From assembly GCA_964614185.1 (NCBI GenBank), contig CAZTKJ010000004.1, forward strand, positions 52,560-116,559: DNA of 64,000 bases. The letters are read 5' to 3'. The position numbers and the translations under genes are program-made. This document shows positions 1 through 7,971 of the stretch, piece by piece. Each line of letters starts with the position of its first letter. The first letter of the stretch is position 1. The notes under the pieces were generated by a model that was not told the origin of the DNA, did not search any database, and saw only the letters and a list, made by a program, of their open reading frames with translations. Source of the DNA: Suilimivivens sp964614185 (GTDB lineage: Bacteria > Bacillota > Clostridia > Lachnospirales > Lachnospiraceae).

Positions 1-147
1 TATAAGCACAAATGGAGTTCATCAGGACAGTTCCTTCATGCATACAGGCTGGAATTTCCGAAGAAAGAAGAGATTCTTGAAGGAGACGGATCTGTTTTTA
101 TTGCTAAAGAACCTGCCCTGTTCTTAGAAATATTAAAGGGAAATTAA
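1..147 (+). CDS. C-terminal end of an unknown protein (cut by window edge)
   Basis: An open frame runs from the first base to a TAA at 145-147 and encodes the last 48 residues of a protein that begins outside the window. The fragment is mixed charged and hydrophobic, ends in LEILKGN, and shows no motif I recognise. It lies 17 bases upstream of recU on the same strand with no terminator between, so the two may be cotranscribed. I do not assign a function. Confidence 0.6.
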   Translation, partial: YKHKWSSSGQFLHAYRLEFPKKEEILEGDGSVFIAKEPALFLEILKGN

Positions 148-164
148 GAAAAAGGATTACGATT

Positions 165-701
165 ATGGCTACCTGGAATTCAAGAGGACTTCGGGGATCT
201 GCCCTGGAAGATATGATCAACCGTACAAATGAAAAATATCTGGAAAACGGACTTGCTCTGATACAAAAGATACCTACGCCTATTACACCCATCAACATTG
301 ATAAAAAGAGCAGACACATTACGCTGGCTTACTTTGACAAAAAAAGTACAGTAGACTATATTGGTGTGGTTCAGGGCATTCCTGTCTGTTTTGATGCAAA
401 AGAATGTGCCGTAGATACGTTTTCTCTTCAAAATATCCATGAACATCAGGTGAATTTTATGGAGCAGTTCGAAAATCAGAAAGGGATAGCATTCTTTTTG
501 ATTTATTATACTCATCGGGACCAGTTCTATTATCTGCCCTTTGAAATGCTGAAATTCTTCTGGGATAGAGCAAAAGAGGGCGGAAGAAAGAGCTTTCGGA
601 TAGAAGAGTTGAACCCCGATTATTATCTGCCAAAGAAAAACGGTATTTTAGTGCCATATCTTGATATTTTAAGTAAAGACCTTGAAGACAGGGATTTTTA
701 A
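165..701 (+). CDS. recU: Holliday junction resolvase RecU
   Basis: RecU resolves Holliday junctions during recombinational repair and chromosome segregation in Firmicutes. The 178-residue length fits the family. Visible features are the N-terminal NSRGxxxxxxLEDMINRTNEKY region, STVDYIGV containing the metal-binding Asp (about residue 64), FDAKE (Asp77, Lys79) matching the family's catalytic E/D-A-K, and HEHQ followed by a hydrophobic beta strand. In the Bacillus protein the second acidic residue is Glu; here it is Asp, a conservative change. The ATG follows an A/G-rich stretch (aagaaaaagga). In bacilli recU usually sits beside a class A penicillin-binding protein gene; here it precedes the histidine operon. 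Identification is confident. Confidence 0.9.
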   Translation: MATWNSRGLRGSALEDMINRTNEKYLENGLALIQKIPTPITPINIDKKSRHITLAYFDKKSTVDYIGVVQGIPVCFDAKECAVDTFSLQNIHEHQVNFMEQFENQKGIAFFLIYYTHRDQFYYLPFEMLKFFWDRAKEGGRKSFRIEELNPDYYLPKKNGILVPYLDILSKDLEDRDF

Positions 702-709
702 AAAATTAT

Positions 710-738
710 TTGACATACGGTGGGGTTTCCTATATACT
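710..738 (+). promoter_or_regulatory. Sigma-A promoter of the his operon
   Basis: TTGACA at 710-715 and TATACT at 733-738 are separated by 17 bases, a near-consensus vegetative promoter. It lies just after the recU stop and about 75 bases upstream of the hisZ ATG, giving a leader of roughly 70 bases. I see no T-box or riboswitch in that leader. Confidence 0.8.
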
Positions 739-813
739 GTCAATAGTTTCAAACACTACCATAGTAGCGAATTATCACTGTGATGCGATAAAGTGACGAA
801 AGGACATTACACT

Positions 814-1935
814 ATGAATAGAAAATTACTCCATACCCCGGAAGGGGTGCGTGATATATATGGTAATGAATATGCCAGGAAACTGGCAGCGGAAGAGCTG
901 TTTCACCATACGCTGAATTTATATGGATATGAAGACATTCAAACGCCTACTTTTGAGTTCTTTGATGTTTTCTCGAAGGAAATCGGAACTACACCTTCCA
1001 AGGAACTGTATAAATTTTTTGATAAAGAAGGAAATACACTTGTTTTACGTCCTGATTTTACTCCGTCTATAGCCAGATGTGCAGCTAAATACTTTATGGA
1101 AGAAGATGTTCCGATCCGTTTTTGTTATCTGGGCAATACTTTCACTAATAACAGTAATCTCCAGGGGAAATTAAAAGAAGTGACACAGATGGGAGCTGAA
1201 CTCATTGGTGATGACAGTGTAGAGGCTGACGGAGAGATGATTGCCATGGTCATAGAAGCTCTGTTTGCCGCCGGACTTAAAGAATTTCAGCTCAGTATTG
1301 GTGAAGTAGAATATTTTAAAGGACTTTGTGAACAGATTGGTCTGGATGAAGAAACAGAGCTTTCACTCCGTGATTATATATCCGGGAAAAATATTTTCGG
1401 AGCAGAGAATCTGCTTATGGAAAGAGGCATCGATAAAAAGTCCTGTGAAATGCTGCTTAAGATTACCGATTATTATGGTTCTGTGGATTTTCTTATGGAA
1501 GCCGGGAAAGAAGTGGGAAATGAAAGGTCCCTTAATGCCATTTGTCGACTTAAGAAACTGTATCAGGTGCTTTGTGAATACGGAGTGGAAAAATATGTTT
1601 CTTTTGATCTTGGTATGTTAAGTAAATATAATTATTATACCGGAGTGATTTTTAAGGTATATACATATGGAGTTGGGGATGCCATTGCCAAAGGTGGAAG
1701 ATATGACCATCTTCTTGGGTATTTCGGAAAACCTGCACCGGCTATCGGGTTCATGGTCGTCATAGATGACTTAATGCAGGCTCTTAACAGACAGAAGATA
1801 ACACTTCCTTCTGCCTATGAAACTAAAGTGCTTTCTTATCATAAAGAAAATTACAAAGCACAGCTTGCCAGAGCAAAGGAACTTCGAAGTCAGGGAATCC
1901 GGATTACCCTGATTCCGGAAAACGAAACAAAATAA
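814..1935 (+). CDS. hisZ: ATP phosphoribosyltransferase regulatory subunit HisZ
   Basis: HisZ is a catalytically inactive paralogue of histidyl-tRNA synthetase that binds short-form HisG and makes it active and histidine-sensitive in the first step of histidine synthesis. The protein has the class II synthetase fold: TPEGVRDIYG near the N-terminus, VLRPDFTPSIAR (motif 2-like), and GGRYDHLLGYFGKPAPAIGF near the C-terminus. At about 373 residues it lacks the C-terminal anticodon-binding domain of a true HisRS. I chose the ATG at 814, which follows an AAAGGA site by about 9 bases, over a GTG at 793. It is the first gene of hisZGDBI. The adjacent short hisG strongly supports HisZ over HisRS. Confidence 0.93.
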   Translation: MNRKLLHTPEGVRDIYGNEYARKLAAEELFHHTLNLYGYEDIQTPTFEFFDVFSKEIGTTPSKELYKFFDKEGNTLVLRPDFTPSIARCAAKYFMEEDVPIRFCYLGNTFTNNSNLQGKLKEVTQMGAELIGDDSVEADGEMIAMVIEALFAAGLKEFQLSIGEVEYFKGLCEQIGLDEETELSLRDYISGKNIFGAENLLMERGIDKKSCEMLLKITDYYGSVDFLMEAGKEVGNERSLNAICRLKKLYQVLCEYGVEKYVSFDLGMLSKYNYYTGVIFKVYTYGVGDAIAKGGRYDHLLGYFGKPAPAIGFMVVIDDLMQALNRQKITLPSAYETKVLSYHKENYKAQLARAKELRSQGIRITLIPENETK

Positions 1936-1957
1936 AACCATATATGAGGTAATAACA

Positions 1958-2605
1958 ATGAGTGATGAAAGATATTTGACCTTTGCCCTTTGTAAAGGCC
2001 GTCTTGCCCATAAAACATTAGAGCTTTTGGAAAAAATCGGGATCACCTGTGAAGAAATGAAAGACAAGAATTCCAGAAAACTGATTTTTACCAATGATGA
2101 ATTGAAATTAAAGTTTTTCCTTGCCAAAGGATCTGATGTTCCTACTTATGTGGAATATGGAGCTGCTGATATCGGTGTGGTAGGCAGTGATACCATTATG
2201 GAAGAAGACAGAAGAGTATATGAGGTGCTGGATCTTGGATTTGGAAAGTGCAGAATGTGTGTCTGCGGGCCTGAATCGGCTAAAGAGCTTTTGCAGCATC
2301 ATGAAATGATCCGTGTGGCAAGTAAATACCCTAATATTGCAAAAGATTATTTTTATAATAAAAAGCATCAGACGGTAGATATCATCAAATTAAACGGTTC
2401 CGTAGAATTAGGCCCTATTGTAGAACTTTCCGATGTGATTGTAGATATTGTAGAAACAGGATCAACATTACGTGAAAACGGATTGCAGGTTTTAGAAGAG
2501 ATCTGCTCTCTGTCAGCAAGAATGATCGTCAACCAGGTCAGCATGCAGATGGAAACAGAGCGTATCCGTAAACTGATCGATCAGTTAAGGGAATTATGTA
2601 AGTAA
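1958..2605 (+). CDS. hisG: ATP phosphoribosyltransferase, short form
   Basis: HisG condenses ATP with PRPP to phosphoribosyl-ATP, the committed and feedback-regulated step of histidine synthesis. At 215 residues it is the short form, which lacks the C-terminal ACT-like regulatory domain and needs HisZ, encoded immediately upstream. Recognisable segments are FALCKGRL at the N-terminus, GAADIGVVGSDTI in the middle, and the PRPP-binding region DIVETGSTLRENGL near residue 170. The ATG lies 22 bases after hisZ, behind a GAGGTAA ribosome-binding site. Confidence 0.95.
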   Translation: MSDERYLTFALCKGRLAHKTLELLEKIGITCEEMKDKNSRKLIFTNDELKLKFFLAKGSDVPTYVEYGAADIGVVGSDTIMEEDRRVYEVLDLGFGKCRMCVCGPESAKELLQHHEMIRVASKYPNIAKDYFYNKKHQTVDIIKLNGSVELGPIVELSDVIVDIVETGSTLRENGLQVLEEICSLSARMIVNQVSMQMETERIRKLIDQLRELCK

Positions 2606-2626
2606 ACAGAAAGGACAGGCTATAAA

Positions 2627-3916
2627 ATGCGCATTGTTGAGTTAAACGAAACAACTAAGAAAAATCTGCTGGAACTTCTTTTAAAAAGAAGTCCTTCAGG
2701 CTATGGACAATATGAACAGACGGTAAATGACATTATTGAAACCGTAAAGTTAAAAAAAGATCAAGCGTTGTTTGATTTTACCCTTCAGTTTGACCATTGT
2801 ATCATTAACTCCGAAACGATCCGGGTAACAGCTGAAGAAATAAAAGAAGCATATGATTTAGTGGATTCTGAATTTGTCAATGTTATGAAAAAATCTGCCG
2901 CTAATATCATTGAATTCCATGAAAAGCAGCTGCACAGCAGTTGGATCACAACAAAAGAAAATGGTGTGATTTTGGGGCAGAAAATTTTACCTGTTGAAAT
3001 ATCGGGAGTTTATGTCCCGGGCGGAAAAGCTGCTTATCCTTCCAGTGTGCTTATGAACGTACTGCCTGCAAAGGTTGCAGGGGTGAAGAGAATTATTATG
3101 ACTACACCTCCGGGAAAAGACGGCAAAGTTACTCCCGGCACGCTTGTGGCCGCAGATATTGCAGGTGTAAATGAAATATATAAGGTCGGAGGAGCCCAGG
3201 CAATTGCCGCCATGGCCTTTGGTACGGAAAGTATTCCTAAAGTGGACAAAATTACAGGACCGGGAAATATTTTTGTGGCTCTTGCCAAAAAAGCATGTTT
3301 TGGTCATGTCAGTATCGACTCAATTGCCGGTCCCAGTGAGATTCTGGTATTGGCAGATGAGACTGCGAATCCCCGGTATGTGGCAGCGGATCTGCTTTCC
3401 CAGGCAGAACATGATGAACTGGCAAGTGCTATTCTGATTACCACCAGCAGAGAACTGGCAGAAAAGACAGCTCAGGAGATAGATGCTTTTACAGAAACGC
3501 TGTCAAGAAAGCAAATCATAAAGGCATCCCTTGATAATTACGGATATATTTTTGTAGCCGGAAATATGCAGGATGCAATTGATGCTGCCAATGAGATTGC
3601 ATCAGAACACCTTGAAATCCTGACAGCTGATCCTTTTCAGGTTATGACCCGGATCAAAAATGCAGGGGCCATTTTTCTGGGAGAATATTCTTCGGAACCT
3701 CTTGGAGATTATTTTGCAGGACCTAATCATATTCTGCCCACCAATGGAACTGCTAAATTTTTCTCCCCGTTAAATGTAGATGATTTTATGAAAAAGACAA
3801 GCATTATTTCTTATTCAAAAGAAGCCCTTAAAGAAGTACATAAAGATATTGAATTATTTGCAAAGCAGGAAGGATTGACTGCTCATGCAAATTCTATTCA
3901 AATAAGATTTGAATGA
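2627..3916 (+). CDS. hisD: Histidinol dehydrogenase
   Basis: HisD carries out the last two NAD-dependent oxidations, from L-histidinol to L-histidine, and is zinc dependent. The 429-residue length is typical. The family signature is present: VYVPGGKAAYPSSVLMN, VGGAQAIAAMAFGTE, KITGPGN, SIAGPSEILVLADE, DLLSQAEHD, SEHLEI and GPNHILPT. AEHD and the conserved His residues of SEHLEI and GPNHILPT contribute zinc and catalytic positions in known enzymes. It starts at an ATG 21 bases after hisG and ends 28 bases before hisB. Confidence 0.96.
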   Translation: MRIVELNETTKKNLLELLLKRSPSGYGQYEQTVNDIIETVKLKKDQALFDFTLQFDHCIINSETIRVTAEEIKEAYDLVDSEFVNVMKKSAANIIEFHEKQLHSSWITTKENGVILGQKILPVEISGVYVPGGKAAYPSSVLMNVLPAKVAGVKRIIMTTPPGKDGKVTPGTLVAADIAGVNEIYKVGGAQAIAAMAFGTESIPKVDKITGPGNIFVALAKKACFGHVSIDSIAGPSEILVLADETANPRYVAADLLSQAEHDELASAILITTSRELAEKTAQEIDAFTETLSRKQIIKASLDNYGYIFVAGNMQDAIDAANEIASEHLEILTADPFQVMTRIKNAGAIFLGEYSSEPLGDYFAGPNHILPTNGTAKFFSPLNVDDFMKKTSIISYSKEALKEVHKDIELFAKQEGLTAHANSIQIRFE

Positions 3917-3944
3917 TTACCCTGATGTTTGGAAGGAGAAAAAG

Positions 3945-4532
3945 ATGGGACGCAGCGCACAGATAAACCGAAAAACAAAAGAAACAGATATTTGCATGAT
4001 CTTTGAAATAGATGGAAACGGTACGGGGAAAATTGATACAGGAATCGGTTTTTTTAATCATATGCTGGAAGGATTTGTAAGGCATGGATTTTTTGACCTG
4101 AATTTATCTGTAAAAGGTGATCTCCAGGTTGACGGACACCATACGGTGGAAGATGTCGGTATTGTTCTTGGAACTGCAATCAAAGAGGCTCTGGGGGACA
4201 AAAAGGGTATAAAGAGATATGGCTCTTTCATGCTTCCCATGGACGATGCATTAGCTCTTTGCGCCGTTGACTTATGCGGAAGACCTTATTTCGTTTTTGA
4301 ATGTAATTTTACGGCTGAAAGAGTGGGATATCTGGAAACGGAACTTGTAAGAGAATTCTTTTATGCCGTATCTTATACTGCCGGTATGAATCTGCATATA
4401 AAGATGCTTTCCGGAATCAATAATCATCATATGATAGAGGCTATGTTCAAAGCCTTTGCCAAGGCATTGGATGAAGCGACTTCAAAGGATCCAAGAATTA
4501 CAGATGTATTAAGTACGAAAGGCAGTTTATAG
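3945..4532 (+). CDS. hisB: Imidazoleglycerol-phosphate dehydratase
   Basis: HisB here is the monofunctional dehydratase that converts imidazoleglycerol phosphate to imidazoleacetol phosphate. The protein has 195 residues, the usual size, with no fused histidinol-phosphatase domain. Manganese-binding motifs are visible: FFNHMLEGFVRHG, DGHHTVEDVGIVLG, and near the C-terminus NNHHMIEAMFKAFAKAL. The ATG at 3945 is preceded by a strong GGAAGGAG at 3931-3938; the upstream in-frame extension lies partly inside hisD and is not credible. It ends one base before hisI starts. Confidence 0.96.
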   Translation: MGRSAQINRKTKETDICMIFEIDGNGTGKIDTGIGFFNHMLEGFVRHGFFDLNLSVKGDLQVDGHHTVEDVGIVLGTAIKEALGDKKGIKRYGSFMLPMDDALALCAVDLCGRPYFVFECNFTAERVGYLETELVREFFYAVSYTAGMNLHIKMLSGINNHHMIEAMFKAFAKALDEATSKDPRITDVLSTKGSL

Positions 4533-4533
4533 G

Positions 4534-4899
4534 ATGGGTGAATCGAAGAAAATTATCCCGGGATTGAAAAATCATATTCCCTTTGAGGAATTAAAAAAGA
4601 ATACCGATGGCCATGTAACTGTAGTAGTTCAGGATTATGAAACGCTTCAGGTTTTAATGGTGGCGTATATGAATGAAGAAGCTTATGAAAAAACTCTGGA
4701 AACAGGACGTATGACATATTTCAGCAGAAGCCGGAATGAACTCTGGATCAAGGGTGATACCAGCGGTCACTATCAATATGTAAAAGAATTGACAGCAGAC
4801 TGTGATAAAGACACACTGCTTGCAAAGGTAAAGCAGATAGGCGCTGCTTGTCATACCGGAAGTTACAGCTGCTTTTTTAATACAATTATAGGTTCCTGA
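4534..4899 (+). CDS. hisI: Phosphoribosyl-AMP cyclohydrolase
   Basis: HisI opens the adenine ring of phosphoribosyl-AMP, the third step of histidine synthesis. The 121-residue protein shows the metal-binding family signature: MTYFSRSRNELWIKGDTSGH, then DCDKDTLLAKVKQIGAACHTG, then SCFF. The Asp/Cys of DCDKD and the later Cys/His ligands are intact. No HisE pyrophosphohydrolase domain is fused to it. It is the last gene of the operon, followed by a strong hairpin at 4909-4937. hisE, hisH, hisA and hisF are not in the window and must be elsewhere. Confidence 0.95.
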   Translation: MGESKKIIPGLKNHIPFEELKKNTDGHVTVVVQDYETLQVLMVAYMNEEAYEKTLETGRMTYFSRSRNELWIKGDTSGHYQYVKELTADCDKDTLLAKVKQIGAACHTGSYSCFFNTIIGS

Positions 4900-4908
4900 T
4901 TATGAATG

Positions 4909-4943
4909 TGCACTGCATAGAATGATTATGCAGTGCATATTTT
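4909..4943 (+). terminator. Intrinsic terminator of the his operon
   Basis: A perfect 11-bp stem (TGCACTGCATA at 4909-4919, complement at 4927-4937) with a 7-base loop is followed by TATTTTAT. It begins about 10 bases after the hisI stop and closes the his operon. Confidence 0.75.
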
Positions 4944-4973
4944 ATACAAATGGTTGTCTTAAGCAGGAATCTT

Positions 4974-5342
4974 ATGAGTCGTGTGAACGTTGACAAAAAA
5001 TTAGAGCTGATCCGCACCATCAGAATGCAGAATCAATACAATAGGATTAAATGCAGGGAAAGAGAAAACTTTCTTTACGGAACTTTGCCTATAGAAGATA
5101 AAAGAGAACTTTACTCTACGGAAGCTGCCGCAGGCATTATTCCGGGAGAAATACAAACGCCCATAAAAGGAGGATTTTTAACAGGCTTTCGCATCCGCTT
5201 TGTGATTGCGCTGATTTTGTTTTCCGCTTTTATTTACTTTGACAAAAATGATATCAGTATCTTTGGAAAAAATACTTTTGATTTGTTTATTTCCCTTACG
5301 GAAAGCATTGATCTTCCTATCTTAAATTTCATTGATTTATAA
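4974..5342 (+). CDS. Small single-span membrane protein of unknown function
   Basis: This encodes about 122 residues. The N-terminal 70 residues are basic and hydrophilic (DKKLELIRTIRMQNQYNR). One hydrophobic segment follows (FVIALILFSAFIYF, about residues 75-90 from the chosen start), then a short acidic and hydrophobic tail ending in FIDL. The charge pattern suggests the N-terminus in the cytoplasm. I chose the ATG at 4974 because AGCAGGA lies just upstream; an ATG at 4950 lacks such a site. It sits between the his terminator and the radical SAM gene. I do not recognise the family. Confidence 0.7.
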   Translation: MSRVNVDKKLELIRTIRMQNQYNRIKCRERENFLYGTLPIEDKRELYSTEAAAGIIPGEIQTPIKGGFLTGFRIRFVIALILFSAFIYFDKNDISIFGKNTFDLFISLTESIDLPILNFIDL

Positions 5343-5360
5343 ATGTTTTTCATTTATACT
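5332..5360 (+). promoter_or_regulatory. Likely sigma-A promoter of the radical SAM / RNase block
   Basis: TTGATT at 5332-5337 and TATACT at 5355-5360 are spaced by 17 bases. The -35 element overlaps the last codons of the preceding small membrane-protein gene. The radical SAM gene starts about 57 bases after the -10. Confidence 0.5.
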
Positions 5361-5416
5361 GATAGGGAAATTATACGTAATTGAGAAAACGGGCCACGGA
5401 AGGAGCACTTTTAAAT

Positions 5417-7285
5417 ATGAGGAAATTAGCATTAAGTGATGAAATTCTGATGCAGATAGAAAAACCTGCCCGGTATATAGGTAATGAAGTCAATGCCGTA
5501 ATGAAGGACAAGGATGCAGTAGCAGTCCGTTTTGCCATGTGTTTTCCCGATGTATATGAAATAGGAATGTCCCATCTTGGCATTCAGATTCTTTACGATA
5601 TGTTAAACCGTTTTGAAGACGTATGGTGTGAACGTGTTTATTCTCCCTGGGTAGATTTAGATTCTATCATGCGTAAGAAAAATATTCCTTTGTTTGCATT
5701 GGAATCTCAGGATGCTGTAAAAGACTTTGATTTTTTGGGAATTACGCTCCAATATGAAATGTGTTATACCAATGTACTGCAGGTGTTAGATCTTTCTCAT
5801 ATCCCCTTACTTGCTTCAAAGAGGGAGAACAGTGATCCCATTGTTATCGGAGGCGGTCCCTGTGCATATAATCCAGAGCCAATTTGTGAATTTTTCGATT
5901 TATTCTATATTGGTGAAGGAGAAACACAGTACAGACCCCTTTTAGACTTGTATAAAGATTGTAAAGAAAAAGGATTTAACCGAAAGGAGTTTCTTAGAAA
6001 AGCAGCCTCTATTCCCGGTATATATGTTCCGTCTCTTTATGAGGTGTCGTATAAAGAAGATGGGACTATTGATAAAATGAGCCCTCTTTATCAGGATGTT
6101 CCCCATAAAGTCTTAAAAGAGATCGTAACAGATGTATCAGATACTTATTATCCCCGAAAGCCTGTAGTTCCTTTTATTAAAGTTACTCAGGACAGAGTGG
6201 TCCTTGAAATACAAAGAGGCTGTATCAGAGGATGTCGGTTTTGCCAGGCAGGGCAGCTTTATCGTCCTGTAAGAGAAAGAAAGGTGGAATATCTGAAAGG
6301 ACTGGCCCTTTCTATGCTGGAAAACACAGGACATGAAGAAATTTCATTGAGTTCTTTAAGCTCCAGTGATTATTCCGGTCTCCCGGAGTTAATGGACTTT
6401 TTAATAGAAGAGTGTAATAAGCGTAAAGTTAATATTTCTCTGCCTTCCCTGCGCATTGACGCCTTTTCTTTGGATGTCATGAACAAAGTACAGGATGTAA
6501 AGAAAAGCAGCCTTACTTTTGCACCGGAAGCAGGAAGCCAGCGGCTTAGAAATATCATCAACAAAGGATTGACTGAAGAAGTCATACTTCATGGAGCGAA
6601 ACTTGCCTTTGAAGGAGGATGGACAAGGGTTAAACTTTACTTTATGTTAGGACTTCCTTTTGAAACAGAAGAAGATATTCATGGGATTGCAGAGCTCTGC
6701 AATAAGATCGCTGCTGTATTTTATGATACAGTTCCTAAAGAGAAAAGGAATGGAAGAGTACAGATCGTTGCAAGCACCTCTTTCTTTATACCCAAACCCT
6801 TTACGCCATTCCAATGGGCTTCTCAATGCCGTAAAGAGGAGTTTTTAGACAAGGCATATACTACCAGAACGGCTATCAGTTCCACTCTTAATCAAAAGAG
6901 TATTAAGTACAATTGGCATGAAGCCGATGCCAGTGTACTGGAAGGAATTATGGCAAGAGGAGACAGGAAGCTTAACAAGGTTATTTTGACAGCCTATGAA
7001 AAAGGATGTTTTTATGATGCATGGAGTGAATATTACAAAAACGATCTATGGATGCAGTCATTTGAAGAATGCAACGTTGATCCCGATTTCTATACTGTAA
7101 GAGAGCGGACGGATGATGAAATTTTCCCATGGGATTTTTTGGACTGCGGCGTCTCCAAACAGTTTTTACTGAAAGAATGGCACAAAGCAAAAGAAGAAAC
7201 AGTCTCACCTAATTGCAAGATACAGTGTCAGGGCTGTGGTGCATCACGATTTGGCACAGGAGTCTGTATGGAGGGTAAAAACTGA
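5417..7285 (+). CDS. B12-binding-type radical SAM protein (TIGR03960 family)
   Basis: This radical SAM protein of about 622 residues belongs to a family found next to RNase E/G and ribosomal protein L21 genes; its reaction is not established. The N-terminal part (PARYIGNEVNAV, DVYEIGMSHLGIQILYDML, IVIGGGPCAYNPEP) resembles a cobalamin-binding-like Rossmann domain. The [4Fe-4S] cluster motif CIRGCRFC falls at about residues 269-276. The C-terminus holds a further Cys cluster (CKIQCQGCGASRFGTGVC). I chose the ATG at 5417, behind GGAAGGAG, over an upstream TTG at 5381. The stop overlaps the start of the next gene by one base, so the two are translationally coupled. Confidence 0.88.
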   Translation: MRKLALSDEILMQIEKPARYIGNEVNAVMKDKDAVAVRFAMCFPDVYEIGMSHLGIQILYDMLNRFEDVWCERVYSPWVDLDSIMRKKNIPLFALESQDAVKDFDFLGITLQYEMCYTNVLQVLDLSHIPLLASKRENSDPIVIGGGPCAYNPEPICEFFDLFYIGEGETQYRPLLDLYKDCKEKGFNRKEFLRKAASIPGIYVPSLYEVSYKEDGTIDKMSPLYQDVPHKVLKEIVTDVSDTYYPRKPVVPFIKVTQDRVVLEIQRGCIRGCRFCQAGQLYRPVRERKVEYLKGLALSMLENTGHEEISLSSLSSSDYSGLPELMDFLIEECNKRKVNISLPSLRIDAFSLDVMNKVQDVKKSSLTFAPEAGSQRLRNIINKGLTEEVILHGAKLAFEGGWTRVKLYFMLGLPFETEEDIHGIAELCNKIAAVFYDTVPKEKRNGRVQIVASTSFFIPKPFTPFQWASQCRKEEFLDKAYTTRTAISSTLNQKSIKYNWHEADASVLEGIMARGDRKLNKVILTAYEKGCFYDAWSEYYKNDLWMQSFEECNVDPDFYTVRERTDDEIFPWDFLDCGVSKQFLLKEWHKAKEETVSPNCKIQCQGCGASRFGTGVCMEGKN

Positions 7286-7971
7286 TGAAAGTAAGGATCA
7301 AATTTTCAAAAAAAGGACCGGTCAAATTTATCGGTCATTTGGATGTAATGCATTATTTTCAAAAAGCTATTAAAAGAGCCGGTATTGATATTGCCTATTC
7401 TACAGGATTTTCCCCTCATCAGATCATGTCTTTTGCTTCTCCCCTATCTGTAGGACATGAGAGCTGTGGTGAATACTTTGATATAGAATTGAATTCCATA
7501 TCTACAAAAGAGGATATAAAGGAACGTTTGAATCATACAATGATCGAGGGAATCAGGATTCTGGATGTGGCAATTCTTGATGAAAAGGAAGGGAATGCCA
7601 TGGCAAGCGTTGCGGCGGCAGATTACCTTATATCTTTCCGTGATACGGTTAAGCTTCCCTCCAATTGGAAAGAGCGGCTTACCGAATTTGTAAAGCAGGA
7701 ATGGATTCCGGTAGTAAAGAAAACGAAAAAAGGGGAGAAAGAAATCAATTTAAAAGAAGGCATTTATCATCTGGAGATCCGGGATGACAACATTTATATG
7801 CAGTTGGATGCAGGAAGCGGAAGCAATATTAAACCGGGATTCGTATTAGAAACATTCTGTCAGGCAGAAGGAATTTTACTGCCCAGCTTCCCTTTTAAGA
7901 TCTGCAGATTAGAAACTTATAAAAAGGATGAAAGGGGACAGCTGATCCCTTTGATAAAAGCTAATGAATAA
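7285..7971 (+). CDS. Radical SAM-associated DUF2344 protein (TIGR03936 family)
   Basis: This 228-residue protein has the family start VRIKFSKKGPVKFIGHLDVMHYFQKAIKRA and the following SPHQIMSFASPLSVGHESCGEYFDI. It regularly accompanies the TIGR03960 radical SAM protein and is thought to work with it, but the substrate is unknown to me. Its ATG overlaps the stop of the radical SAM gene by one base, and its stop overlaps the RNase start by 8 bases. The three genes are therefore tightly coupled. Confidence 0.86.
   Translation: MKVRIKFSKKGPVKFIGHLDVMHYFQKAIKRAGIDIAYSTGFSPHQIMSFASPLSVGHESCGEYFDIELNSISTKEDIKERLNHTMIEGIRILDVAILDEKEGNAMASVAAADYLISFRDTVKLPSNWKERLTEFVKQEWIPVVKKTKKGEKEINLKEGIYHLEIRDDNIYMQLDAGSGSNIKPGFVLETFCQAEGILLPSFPFKICRLETYKKDERGQLIPLIKANE

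Noticed and set aside
814..1935. Histidyl-tRNA synthetase
   Set aside because: The protein lacks the C-terminal anticodon-binding domain and sits next to short-form hisG, so HisZ fits better.
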